Part shown: positions 5,237 through 12,407 of the stretch, in pieces
Layout: each line of letters begins with the position of its first letter
Position numbering within the stretch: the stretch's first letter is position 1
From: Clostridia bacterium
GTDB lineage: Bacteria; Bacillota; Clostridia; Lutisporales; Lutisporaceae
Assembly: GCA_029256365.1 (NCBI GenBank)
Contig: JAQSYB010000047.1
Span: 1 to 14,597 of the forward strand
Length of the DNA stretch: 14,597 bases
Direction of reading: 5' to 3'
Notes under the pieces: model-generated
Databases searched by the model: none
What the model saw: the letters and a program-made list of their open reading frames with translations, nothing else
Told to the model about the DNA's origin: nothing
Position numbers and translations under genes: made by a program

Positions 5237-5818
5237 GTGAACAAAAAGGGAATGAGCAAAAGAGATCGACAGAAGAATTTATTAGCAAAGCTTAAGATTG
5301 ATCCTTTTGTGACAGATGAAGAGCTTTCAGAGGCTTTCACAGTAAGCATTCAAACTATCAGATTGGATAGATTGGAGCTGGGTATCCCAGAATTAAGGGA
5401 AAGAATTAAGAATGTAGCTGAAAACAATTATACAAAGGTGAAATCCTTGCATGGCAAGGAAATAGTAGGAGAGCTTATTGACCTTGAGCTAGGCAAAGCA
5501 GGTATGTCCATCCTAGAGACAGACAGCAGTTTTGCCTTTGAAAAAACGGATGTGGTCAAGGGTCACCATATATTTGCCCAAGCTGAATCCTTAGCTATCG
5601 CTGTAATTGATGCTACTGTTGCCTTAATTGGCACTGCTAATATAAAATATAAGAATCCTGTCTTTGCTGGAGATAAGTTAATAGCCAAATCTGAGGTAAC
5701 CAGAACAAGAGGCAATAAATATTTTGTATGGGTATTTATTAAAGTAAAGCAGCTTGAGGTATTCAGAGGGAAGTTTATTCTGGTTTCACTAAGCAATGAT
5801 CAGAGCAAGGAGGATTAA
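5237..5818 (+). CDS. fapR: Fatty acid and phospholipid biosynthesis repressor FapR
   Basis: 193 residues, normal for FapR. The N-terminus (about 8-50) is a DeoR-like helix-turn-helix with DEELSEAFTVSIQTIRLDR. After a linker helix, a hot-dog fold domain covers about 75-190, with KGHHIFAQAESLAIAVIDA (108-126). FapR dimers bind the operator and leave it when malonyl-CoA fills the hot-dog pocket. GTG start at 5237 with GGAG (5224-5227) 9 bases upstream; the nearby ATG at 5230 is out of frame. It heads the operon and sits just behind a FapR box. Odd point: the Bacillus pocket segment reads RGHHLFAQAN, with Arg106 and Asn115 contacting malonyl-CoA; here these positions are Lys108 and Glu117. Confidence 0.93.
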   Translation: MNKKGMSKRDRQKNLLAKLKIDPFVTDEELSEAFTVSIQTIRLDRLELGIPELRERIKNVAENNYTKVKSLHGKEIVGELIDLELGKAGMSILETDSSFAFEKTDVVKGHHIFAQAESLAIAVIDATVALIGTANIKYKNPVFAGDKLIAKSEVTRTRGNKYFVWVFIKVKQLEVFRGKFILVSLSNDQSKED

Positions 5819-5821
5819 TAT

Positions 5822-6838
5822 ATGAAAATAGCAATTGATGCAATGGGTGGAGATCATGCACCAAAATCAGCTGTTATGGGTGCAGTACTGGGTGTAAAGG
5901 AATTTGACGTAGAGGTTTGCCTCATAGGGAATAAAACTGAAATACATAAATATATGAGTGAAGAAGATAAGAGCAATGACAAAATTTCAATTATAGAAGC
6001 TTCTGAGATAATTGGAAACGACGATGTACCGGTAACTGCAATTAAGCAGAAAAAGGACTCTTCAATGGTAGTAGGATTAAAGCAAGTAAAAGATGGAGTC
6101 TGTGACGCTTTTCTTTCGGCAGGCAGCACAGGTGCATTCTTGGCTGGTTCATTGCTAAAGGTAGGAAGAATTAAGGGCATTGATAGACCTGCTTTATCGC
6201 CTTTGATACCAACTATGAAAGGCTCCTGTATGATCATTGATGCTGGTGCAAATCTTGATTGCAAGCCTAAGAACCTGCAGCAATTTGCCATGATGGGCTC
6301 CATATATATGGAAAAGGTAATGGGCATTGATCAACCAAGAGTAGGATTATTAAATGTTGGTGTTGAAGAAGGCAAAGGCAATGAGCTGACAAAACAGAGC
6401 TTTGAGCTTCTAAGCAGAATGAATATCAATTTTATAGGCAACATAGAAGCGAGAGATATTGCGGAGGGCGTATGTGATGTATGTGTGTGCGATGGTTTTG
6501 CTGGCAATGTTTTACTTAAAAACACAGAGGGCGTAGCCCAAGTTATATTTGATATGCTAAAGGGAATATTGATGCAGAATACCATGACGAAAATAGCTGC
6601 GTTAATGCTGAAGAAGGGCTTAAGAGCCTTTAAGAAGAAGTTTGATTATAAGGAAGTTGGAGGGGCTCCTTTTATGGGGATCGACGGAATTATGATTAAG
6701 GCCCACGGCAGTTCAGATGCAAGGGCAGTCAAAAATGCAATAAGACAAGCAAAGTTATTATATGACAACAAGTGCTTGGAAATAATAAGACAAGAAATTT
6801 TAAATATGGAGGTTGATACTGTTGAGGATGCTGAATAA
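5822..6838 (+). CDS. plsX: Phosphate acyltransferase PlsX
   Basis: 338 residues, standard length. PlsX moves an acyl chain from acyl-ACP to phosphate, giving acyl phosphate for the PlsY acyltransferase, the first step linking fatty-acid synthesis to phospholipids; it is a peripheral membrane protein. Motifs: MKIAIDAMGGDHAPK at the start, LSAGSTGAFLAG (98-109), IIDAGANLDCKP (138-149), LLNVGVEEGKGNELTK (176-191), GNIEARDI (206-213) and CDGFAGNVLLK (223-233). AAGGAGG (5807-5813), inside the last codons of fapR, supports ATG 5822; the gap to fapR is 3 bases. Its 3' end contains the fabH ribosome site and start, so the two are probably translationally coupled. Confidence 0.96.
   Translation: MKIAIDAMGGDHAPKSAVMGAVLGVKEFDVEVCLIGNKTEIHKYMSEEDKSNDKISIIEASEIIGNDDVPVTAIKQKKDSSMVVGLKQVKDGVCDAFLSAGSTGAFLAGSLLKVGRIKGIDRPALSPLIPTMKGSCMIIDAGANLDCKPKNLQQFAMMGSIYMEKVMGIDQPRVGLLNVGVEEGKGNELTKQSFELLSRMNINFIGNIEARDIAEGVCDVCVCDGFAGNVLLKNTEGVAQVIFDMLKGILMQNTMTKIAALMLKKGLRAFKKKFDYKEVGGAPFMGIDGIMIKAHGSSDARAVKNAIRQAKLLYDNKCLEIIRQEILNMEVDTVEDAE
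6808..6812 (+). promoter_or_regulatory. Ribosome binding site deciding the fabH start
   Basis: GGAGG within the plsX coding sequence. TTG 6822 is 9 bases downstream. TTG 6813 directly abuts the site, and ATG 6828 is 15 bases away, so both are less likely. Confidence 0.6.
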
Positions 6839-7829
6839 GCATGCCGGTATAATTGCCACAGGTAGCTATGTGCCGGAGAGAACGCTAACGAATGAGTATT
6901 TTGAAAAAACTGTTGATACAAATAATGAATGGATTATTTCTAGAACAGGAATTGAAGAAAGAAGAGCAGCTGATGAAAATACAGCTACTTCAGATCTGGC
7001 AACAAAAGCTGCGTTAAATGCAATGGAAAAATCAGGCATAAAAGCAGAAGAAATAGATCTTATCATTGTCGCAACAGTAACTCCGGACTTTGGATTCCCA
7101 TCAACAGCTTGCATTGTTCAGAAAAACATAGGAGCTGTAAATGCTGCAGCCTTTGATTTAGAAGCAGCATGTTCAGGATTTATGTATGGAATGACAATTG
7201 CAGACAGTTTTATCAGAACTGGAGTTTACAAGAAAATATTGGTTATTGGAGCAGAGACACTTTCGAAAATCGTTGATTATACAGATAGGAATACTTGTAT
7301 TCTGTTTGGAGATGGTGCAGGAGCTGTCATTATGGCAGAGGTTGAAGAAGGCTATGGAGTTTTGGCCACTCACTTAGGGGCCAATGGAGATGCCGGTCAT
7401 CTGTTAACTCTACCAGCTGGTGGATCTAGAATGCCTGCTACAGAACAAACAATTAAGGATAGGATGCACTATGTGCAGATGGATGGCAGTGAGGTATTTA
7501 AGTTTGCCATAAAGATCATGGGAGAGGCAGCAGAAAAGGCATTGGAGAACTGTGGATTGAAGAAAGAAGATATCGATTTTCTCATTCCTCATCAAGCCAA
7601 TACGAGAATTATAGAATCTGCTGTTAAAAGATTGAAAATTTCTAAGGATAAGGTATTTGTAAACGTAAACAAATATGGCAATATGTCAGCGGCATCGATT
7701 GCTGTAGCTTTAGATGAAGCAAATGAGCAGAAATGCTTAAAGGACGGCGATATTGTTGTTCTGGTTGGCTTCGGCGGAGGTTTGACTTGGGGTGCTGGTG
7801 TTATTAGATGGAAGAATTACGGGAGGTAA
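6822..7829 (+). CDS. fabH: 3-oxoacyl-ACP synthase III (FabH)
   Basis: About 335 residues with a TTG start. FabH condenses an acyl-CoA primer (acetyl-CoA or a branched acyl-CoA) with malonyl-ACP, starting each fatty acid. The catalytic triad is visible: Cys116 in LEAACSGFMYG, His256 in FLIPHQANTRI and Asn286 in NKYGNMSAAS. Other family signatures are the N-terminal GIIATGSYVPE, ISRTGIEERR (38-47), FGDGAGAV (161-168), and the C-terminal GFGGGLTWGAGVIRW. The start overlaps the end of plsX by 17 bases. ATG 6828, two codons on, is the alternative start and would change only two residues. The stop is 2 bases before fabK, whose ribosome site lies inside the end of fabH. Confidence 0.95.
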   Translation: MRMLNKHAGIIATGSYVPERTLTNEYFEKTVDTNNEWIISRTGIEERRAADENTATSDLATKAALNAMEKSGIKAEEIDLIIVATVTPDFGFPSTACIVQKNIGAVNAAAFDLEAACSGFMYGMTIADSFIRTGVYKKILVIGAETLSKIVDYTDRNTCILFGDGAGAVIMAEVEEGYGVLATHLGANGDAGHLLTLPAGGSRMPATEQTIKDRMHYVQMDGSEVFKFAIKIMGEAAEKALENCGLKKEDIDFLIPHQANTRIIESAVKRLKISKDKVFVNVNKYGNMSAASIAVALDEANEQKCLKDGDIVVLVGFGGGLTWGAGVIRWKNYGR

Positions 7830-7831
7830 TT

Positions 7832-8770
7832 ATGTTTAAGACAGAAATATGTGAATTGCTAGGTATTGAGTATCCGATTATTCAAGGCGGTATGGCTTGG
7901 GTAGCCACTGCTGAGCTGGCTGCGGCTGTTTCAAATGGCGGAGGCTTGGGTATAATTGGTGCAGGTAATGCTCCTGCTGATTTTGTAAGAAATGAAATAA
8001 GGAAGGTCAAGAAATTGACAGATAAGCCTTATGGAGTAAATATAATGTTGTTGTCACCCTTTGTTGAAGATGTTATTCAGGTAGTATATGAGGAAAGAGT
8101 TCCGGTTATTACGACTGGAGCTGGAAACCCAGCAAAGTATATTGCTATGTTTAAGGAAATTGGTACAAAGATTATACCTGTTGTGCCTTCCGTTGCACTT
8201 GCAAAGAAAATGGAAAAAGATGGCGTAGATGCAGTGATTGCAGAGGGCATGGAGTCTGGCGGTCATGTAGGTGAATTAACCACTATGGCATTGGTGCCTC
8301 AAGTAGTAGATGCTGTAAACATTCCAGTTATTGCAGCTGGAGGCATAGCAGATGGCAGAGGTCTTATATCGGCTTTGGCTTTAGGCGCAAAAGGAATTCA
8401 GCTTGGCACAGTGTTTGTTTGTGCGGAGGAATGTACAGCCCATGACAATTATAAAAATGCAATCCTAAAGGCTGGAGATAGAGGAACCGTAGTAACTGGA
8501 AGAATGACTGGGCATCCTGTGAGAATCATTAAAAACAAGCTAGCAAGAGAATTTGGAAAGCTGGAAGCAAACAACTCATCCGTTGAAGAGTTTGAAAAGC
8601 TTGGAGTTGGTAAGCTAAAGGATGCAGTTGTAGATGGGGATGCTGATTATGGTTCAATTATGGCAGGGCAAATCAGCGGTATGATAAGTGAAATAAGGCC
8701 TGCAAGAAAAATAATCGAAGATATTATAAATGGTGCAAAAGTTACTGTTGGCACTTTGAAAAACATATAA
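7832..8770 (+). CDS. fabK: Enoyl-ACP reductase II (FMN-dependent), FabK
   Basis: 312 residues. FabK reduces trans-2-enoyl-ACP, the last step of each elongation cycle, using FMN and NAD(P)H; it replaces FabI in many streptococci and clostridia. The TIM-barrel nitronate monooxygenase-like fold is shown by IIQGGMAWVA (16-25), GGGLGIIGAGN (37-46), ESGGHVGE with the expected catalytic His145, AAGGIADGRG, and GIQLGTVF. A nitronate monooxygenase is the main alternative, but the place inside a fab operon argues strongly for FabK. ATG 7832 has GGGAGG (7821-7826) 5 bases upstream; the longer frame from ATG 7808 would overlap fabH and adds 8 unconserved residues. Next gene fabD follows after 12 bases. 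Confidence 0.95.
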   Translation: MFKTEICELLGIEYPIIQGGMAWVATAELAAAVSNGGGLGIIGAGNAPADFVRNEIRKVKKLTDKPYGVNIMLLSPFVEDVIQVVYEERVPVITTGAGNPAKYIAMFKEIGTKIIPVVPSVALAKKMEKDGVDAVIAEGMESGGHVGELTTMALVPQVVDAVNIPVIAAGGIADGRGLISALALGAKGIQLGTVFVCAEECTAHDNYKNAILKAGDRGTVVTGRMTGHPVRIIKNKLAREFGKLEANNSSVEEFEKLGVGKLKDAVVDGDADYGSIMAGQISGMISEIRPARKIIEDIINGAKVTVGTLKNI

Positions 8771-8782
8771 GGAGGGATAGTT

Positions 8783-9724
8783 TTGGCTAAATTGGCATGT
8801 ATTTTTCCTGGTCAAGGGGCACAATATAGCGGTATGGGAAAAGAGATAGCTGAAAACTATAAGCAGGCAATGGATATTTATGAAATTGCCAGTCAAAGAC
8901 TAGGTATCGATATGAAAGCCCTTTGTTTTGAGGGAAGCGAAGAAGAGTTAAAGAAAACAGAAAATACACAGCCTTCCATACTTACAACTAGTATAGCAAT
9001 TTTGGAGGTGCTGAAATCAAAAGGTATCGTACCAGATATTGCCGCAGGACTAAGTCTTGGTGAATATTCAGCATTGGTGGCAGCAAATGCAATTGATTTT
9101 TCTGATGCTGTAGCGGTTGTAAAGCAAAGAGGCAAATACATGCAAGAAGCTGTTCCGGCAGGTGAAGGAACAATGGCGGCAGTGCTAGGCATGGAAAAAG
9201 ATCAGGTTCTTGAGTGTCTTAAAATGGCAAGCGACTTTGGTGTAGTTGAAGCGGTAAACTATAACTGTCCGGGACAGATTGTTATAGCAGGCCACACAAA
9301 AGCAGTAGAGCGTGCTTGTGAAATTTTAAAGGAAAAGGGAGCTAGAAGAGCAATACTTCTACCAGTAAGCGCACCCTTCCACTCAAGTTTATTAAAGCCA
9401 GCAGGGGAAAGACTTGCAATGGAACTAGATAAGGTTGAAGTAAAGGACCTGGAAATACCTGTAGTAGCCAATGTAAATGCACAGGTTATAAAGGATAAGA
9501 ATCAAGTAAAACAATGTCTAATAGATCAGGTGAGCTCATCTGTACTATGGGAGGACAGTGTTAGACTGATGATAGATATGGGAGTTGACACTTTCATTGA
9601 AGTCGGTCCAGGCAAATCACTATCTGCCTTTGTGAAAAAAATAGATAAAACTGCAGCTGTATTCAACGTAGAGGATATAGAATCCTTGAATAATACAATT
9701 GCAAGCATAAAGGAGAGAATGTAA
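8783..9724 (+). CDS. fabD: Malonyl-CoA:ACP transacylase (FabD)
   Basis: 313 residues. FabD moves malonyl from CoA to ACP, supplying the extender unit for FabH and FabF. Motifs: FPGQGAQYSGMG (8-19), GLSLGEYSAL with the nucleophile Ser91 (E. coli has GHSLGE; here the residue two before Ser is Leu, as I recall for other clostridia), QRG with Arg116 for the malonyl carboxylate, PVSAPFHSSL with His200, and EVGPGKSLSAF near the end. TTG start with GGAGGG (8771-8776) 6 bases upstream. The stop codon shares one base with the fabG start (TAATG), so translation is likely coupled. Confidence 0.96.
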   Translation: MAKLACIFPGQGAQYSGMGKEIAENYKQAMDIYEIASQRLGIDMKALCFEGSEEELKKTENTQPSILTTSIAILEVLKSKGIVPDIAAGLSLGEYSALVAANAIDFSDAVAVVKQRGKYMQEAVPAGEGTMAAVLGMEKDQVLECLKMASDFGVVEAVNYNCPGQIVIAGHTKAVERACEILKEKGARRAILLPVSAPFHSSLLKPAGERLAMELDKVEVKDLEIPVVANVNAQVIKDKNQVKQCLIDQVSSSVLWEDSVRLMIDMGVDTFIEVGPGKSLSAFVKKIDKTAAVFNVEDIESLNNTIASIKERM

Positions 9725-10467
9725 TGCAATTAACAGGAAAAACTGCTATTGTAACTGGTGGAGCAAGAGGCATAGGGAAGTCAATCGCTATGACCTTAGC
9801 GGCAGCAGGGGCAAATATAGTCATTAACTATACCAGAAGCAGCAAAGAAGCGGAAGAAGTTGTAGAAGAAGCAAAGAAGCTTGGGGTTTCTGCTTTGGCG
9901 GTAAAGGCTGATGTATCTAAGAATGATGAGATAGAAAATTTGGTAAAAGAAGTATTAAATCATTTCGATAGCATAGATATATTAGTAAATAATGCGGGTA
10001 TTACTCGTGATAACCTACTGATTAGAATGTCTGAGGAAGATTTTCAAGCTGTAATTGATATCAATCTCAAAGGCGCATTTATATGCACAAAGCATGTATC
10101 CAAGGTTATGATGAAGCAAAGAAAGGGTAAAATAATTAATATAGCTTCTGTTGTAGGTGTAATGGGTAACGCGGGACAATCCAATTATGCTGCATCAAAA
10201 GCTGGTTTAATCGGTTTTACAAAATCCATAGCCAAGGAATTAGCAAAAAGAAATGTGAATGTAAATGCAGTAGCGCCTGGATATATTGAAACCGATATGA
10301 CTGCTTCTTTACCAGAAAAGGTGAGAGAAGAATTTATGATAAATATACCAATGGCAAGGGGTGGAGAGCCTCAGGACGTAGCAAATGTTGTTCTATTCCT
10401 GTCGTCGGAATATTCTGACTATATAACAGGTCAAGTAATAAATATTGACGGTGGAATGGTTATGTAA
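9724..10467 (+). CDS. fabG: 3-oxoacyl-ACP reductase (FabG)
   Basis: 247 residues, a short-chain dehydrogenase/reductase. It reduces 3-oxoacyl-ACP to 3-hydroxyacyl-ACP with NADPH. The Rossmann motif is TGGARGIG (11-18), then NNAG (89-92), catalytic Asn114, Ser142, Tyr155 and Lys159 (Y-x3-K in NYAASK), and a C-terminal GQVINIDGGMVM typical of FabG. ATG 9724 overlaps the fabD stop by one base; the ribosome site AGGAGAG (9711-9717) is inside fabD. acpP follows after 38 bases, the only sizeable gap in this part of the operon. Confidence 0.96.
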   Translation: MQLTGKTAIVTGGARGIGKSIAMTLAAAGANIVINYTRSSKEAEEVVEEAKKLGVSALAVKADVSKNDEIENLVKEVLNHFDSIDILVNNAGITRDNLLIRMSEEDFQAVIDINLKGAFICTKHVSKVMMKQRKGKIINIASVVGVMGNAGQSNYAASKAGLIGFTKSIAKELAKRNVNVNAVAPGYIETDMTASLPEKVREEFMINIPMARGGEPQDVANVVLFLSSEYSDYITGQVINIDGGMVM

Positions 10468-10491
10468 TATTATCTAAATATAAATCCTGAA

Positions 10492-10499
10492 GGGAGGTG
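10492..10499 (+). promoter_or_regulatory. Ribosome binding site deciding the acpP start
   Basis: GGGAGGTG, 6 bases before TTG 10506. The in-frame GTG at 10497 is part of this site and so cannot be the start. Confidence 0.85.
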
Positions 10500-10505
10500 A
10501 ACAGG

Positions 10506-10733
10506 TTGATATTCGAAAAGGTGCAAGAAAAGGTTGTAGAACAGCTTGGAGTAGAAGCTGAAGAAGTGACAATGGAGTCTTCCTTCATAGATGATTTAGG
10601 TGCTGATTCACTTGACATCGTTGAGTTATTGATGGCGCTTGAAGAAGAATTCGATATTGAAATCCCAGATGAGGAAGCAGAAAAGCTTTCATCAGTTGGA
10701 GATGTAGTTGAGTACATAAAAAATAACCAATAA
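10506..10733 (+). CDS. acpP: Acyl carrier protein
   Basis: 75 residues and highly acidic, as expected. The signature GADSLD carries Ser35, the site where 4'-phosphopantetheine is attached; acyl chains ride on this arm between FabD, FabH, FabF, FabG, FabK and PlsX. Helix II, which partners read, is DSLDIVELLMALEEEF. The start is TTG, chosen because a strong GGGAGGTG lies 6 bases before it and the resulting N-terminus (MIFEKVQEKV) matches usual ACPs. A terminator follows 5 bases after the stop, so a large share of transcripts from the FapR promoter probably ends here, giving extra ACP relative to fabF. Confidence 0.96.
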   Translation: MIFEKVQEKVVEQLGVEAEEVTMESSFIDDLGADSLDIVELLMALEEEFDIEIPDEEAEKLSSVGDVVEYIKNNQ

Positions 10734-10738
10734 AAATT

Positions 10739-10765
10739 GTCCCGAGAATTCGGGGCTCTTTTTTT
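10739..10765 (+). terminator. Intrinsic terminator after acpP
   Basis: GTCCCGA (10739-10745) pairs with TCGGGGC (10750-10756), including one G-T pair, over the loop GAAT, followed by TC and seven T (10759-10765). It separates the main fab operon from fabF, but termination may be partial because I see no clear promoter for fabF. Confidence 0.8.
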
Positions 10766-10778
10766 GGAGTTATGTGCT

Positions 10779-10805
10779 CGGGCTGGTACAGAAACCAGCC
10801 CCTAC
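10779..10805 (-). repeat. GC-rich intergenic repeat, left copy (reverse orientation)
   Basis: 27 bases that contain a perfect hairpin, GGGCTGGT (10780-10787) and ACCAGCCC (10794-10801). Read on this strand it matches the reverse complement of 10834-10860 at 19 of 27 positions, including CGGG at one end and CCCCTAC at the other. The GC content is far above that of the surroundings. Confidence 0.65.
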
Positions 10806-10833
10806 AATCTTTCATATTATAGTTAAATACTCA

Positions 10834-10860
10834 GTAGGGGTGGGTCTCAATGCCTACCCG
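10834..10860 (+). repeat. GC-rich intergenic repeat, right copy
   Basis: 27 bases beginning GTAGGGG and ending TACCCG, related to 10779-10805 in opposite orientation, 28 AT-rich bases away. It can fold by itself (GGGTGG 10838-10843 with CTACCC 10854-10859, one G-T pair). The pair could form a larger cruciform or be the ends of a small mobile-derived element. An ATG inside it (10850) is in frame with fabF but is not the likely start. Confidence 0.65.
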
Positions 10861-10893
10861 TGATTTATATATAGAAATTATTATTTTACTTAA

Positions 10894-10900
10894 GGAGAGG
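10894..10900 (+). promoter_or_regulatory. Ribosome binding site deciding the fabF start
   Basis: GGAGAGG, preceded by AA, 6 bases before TTG 10907. It rules in this TTG over the in-frame ATG 10850, which lies in the GC-rich repeat. Confidence 0.8.
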
Positions 10901-10906
10901 AATTAT

Positions 10907-12148
10907 TTGAATAAGAATAGAGTTGTAATAACGGGTTTGGGAGTTATTTCTCCAGTTGGAATAGGTGTTGAAGAGTTTTTTACTGCCCTAAAAGAAGGAA
11001 AATCTGGTATCGATATGGTTACAAGATTTGATACAGAGGGTTATGATACAAAGATTGCAGGTGAAGTAAAGGGTTTTGATCCAGTTGATTATATAGACAG
11101 AAAAGAAGCAAAGAGAATGGATCGATATGCACAATTTGCAGTTGCGGCAACAAAAATGGCTATAGATTCATCAAAACTAAATATAGAGGATATTGACAAC
11201 AGTCGTTTTGGTGTTTGCATTGGCTCAGGCATAGGCGGAATGGAAACCTTAGAAAATCAACATATTATTCTACAGGAAAAAGGTCCAAGTAGAGTAAGCC
11301 CATTCTTTGTACCAATGATGATTTCAAATATTGCTGCTGGTAATATTTCTATCGCATTTAATGCACAGGGTCCAAATATAACGGTTGTAACAGCTTGCGC
11401 ATCCGCTACCAATGCAATTGGAGAGGCCTATAAAATGATTCAAAGAGGCGATGCAGATGTTATGGTTTCAGGCGGCTCAGAAGCATCTATTACTCCTTTG
11501 TCATTTGCTGGTTTCTGTGCCATGAGAGCAATGTCAACTAGAAACGACGATCCAAAAACTGCAAGCAGACCATTTGACAAAGACAGAGACGGCTTTGTTA
11601 TGGGTGAAGGTGCAGGAATTCTTATATTAGAAGAGCTAGAGCATGCGAAAAAAAGGGGTGCGACAATATACGGAGAAGTTGTTGGCTACGGAGCTACAGG
11701 AGATGCGTATCACATCACTTCACCAGCACCAGACGGATCAGGCGCATACAGATCCATGCAAATGGCTGTAGACGATGCTGGAATTAAGGTAGAGAACATT
11801 GATTATATCAATGCCCACGGTACATCAACGGAAATGAACGATAAGTTTGAAACTATGGCTATTAAGAAGCTTATGGGCGAACACGCTATGGATGTGGCTA
11901 TAAGCTCCACAAAGTCAATGACAGGCCATTTGTTGGGTGCTGCAGGGGCTATAGAGGCAATGGCATGTTTGATGGCTATAAACGAAGGAATCATACCGCC
12001 AACAATCAACTATACAACACCAGATGAAAACTGTGACTTGTATTATGTACCAAACAAAGCCATCAATAAGGATGTTGAGTATGCACTGTCTAATTCCCTT
12101 GGTTTTGGCGGGCATAATGCGACGATTATATTGAAAAAATATCAATAA
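10907..12148 (+). CDS. fabF: 3-oxoacyl-ACP synthase II (FabF)
   Basis: 413 residues with a TTG start, standard FabF length. It joins malonyl-ACP to growing acyl-ACP, the chain-lengthening step. Active site: Cys164 in VVTACASATNA, His304 in INAHGTSTEMND, Lys336 and His341 in KSMTGHLLGAAGA, and the closing NSLGFGGHNATIIL loop. The N-terminus NKNRVVITGLGVISPVG is typical. It stands 173 bases after acpP, beyond a terminator and a repeat pair, and I find no convincing promoter of its own, so it may depend on read-through. Unlike many clostridial clusters, it is not followed by accB, fabZ, accC or accDA. Confidence 0.96.
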   Translation: MNKNRVVITGLGVISPVGIGVEEFFTALKEGKSGIDMVTRFDTEGYDTKIAGEVKGFDPVDYIDRKEAKRMDRYAQFAVAATKMAIDSSKLNIEDIDNSRFGVCIGSGIGGMETLENQHIILQEKGPSRVSPFFVPMMISNIAAGNISIAFNAQGPNITVVTACASATNAIGEAYKMIQRGDADVMVSGGSEASITPLSFAGFCAMRAMSTRNDDPKTASRPFDKDRDGFVMGEGAGILILEELEHAKKRGATIYGEVVGYGATGDAYHITSPAPDGSGAYRSMQMAVDDAGIKVENIDYINAHGTSTEMNDKFETMAIKKLMGEHAMDVAISSTKSMTGHLLGAAGAIEAMACLMAINEGIIPPTINYTTPDENCDLYYVPNKAINKDVEYALSNSLGFGGHNATIILKKYQ

Positions 12149-12158
12149 GTGATATAAT
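12131..12158 (+). promoter_or_regulatory. Sigma-A promoter at the end of fabF
   Basis: TTGAAA (12131-12136), 16-base spacer, TATAAT (12153-12158). The expected start is near 12165. A 6-bp palindrome TGTTTG-TAT-CAAACA (12160-12174) lies on the start point and could be an operator. The promoter may serve rnc or a small RNA. Confidence 0.55.
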
Positions 12159-12164
12159 GTGTTT

Positions 12165-12297
12165 GTATCAAACATTGGCCTTGAAATAAAAATGTGCAAA
12201 GTAGATGTTTCATCTGATTTTGTATAGGCTAATTTTCTTTACAATATAAATTAGAGATTGGCAAGATTTGTAGCAATACGTCTGCCAATCTCTTGTT
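12165..12297 (+). ncRNA. Candidate small RNA or untranslated leader between fabF and rnc
   Basis: The span runs from the start predicted for the promoter at 12131-12158 to the 11-bp hairpin ending at 12293, about 130 bases. A small stem AGATG-TTT-CATCT (12203-12215) lies inside. There is no credible reading frame and no known RNA family that I recognise. The T-tract after the last hairpin is weak, so this could instead be an rnc leader or just the fabF 3' end. Confidence 0.25.
12253..12297 (+). terminator. Hairpin after fabF, probable terminator with a weak T-tract
   Basis: AGAGATTGGCA (12253-12263) pairs perfectly with TGCCAATCTCT (12283-12293), an 11-bp stem with a 19-base loop, followed by TGTTATAT. 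The long stem supports a real structure; the broken T-tract makes termination uncertain. Confidence 0.55.
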
Positions 12298-12310
12298 ATA
12301 TATAAAATAA

Positions 12311-12340
12311 TTTACATATACTTGCATATATGAATATTAT
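12311..12340 (+). promoter_or_regulatory. Possible promoter of rnc
   Basis: TTTACA (12311-12316), 18-base spacer, TATTAT (12335-12340), about 68 bases before the rnc start. The stretch is very AT-rich, so chance matches are likely. Confidence 0.35.
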
Positions 12341-12407
12341 GTGATGATTTATATCAGAATGAGCTATATTAGTATTTATATATGTTTGTATATCAGGGAG
12401 GAATACC

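Noticed and set aside
5854..6327. A 157-residue frame on the minus strand inside plsX
   Set aside because: plsX is intact in the other strand with all motifs; the reverse frame has low-complexity Ser/Pro-rich content typical of shadows.
6813..6821. fabH start at TTG 6813
   Set aside because: It directly touches the GGAGG site, leaving no spacer; TTG 6822 has a 9-base spacer.
7808..7831. fabK start at ATG 7808
   Set aside because: No ribosome site before it and it overlaps the end of fabH; GGGAGG precedes ATG 7832 at good distance.
10850..10906. A longer fabF beginning at ATG 10850
   Set aside because: The added 19 residues come from the GC-rich repeat and have no family match, and GGAGAGG stands 6 bases before TTG 10907.
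12149..12300. T-box or other known riboswitch before rnc
   Set aside because: I found no T-box sequence and no conserved core of any riboswitch class that I can recognise.
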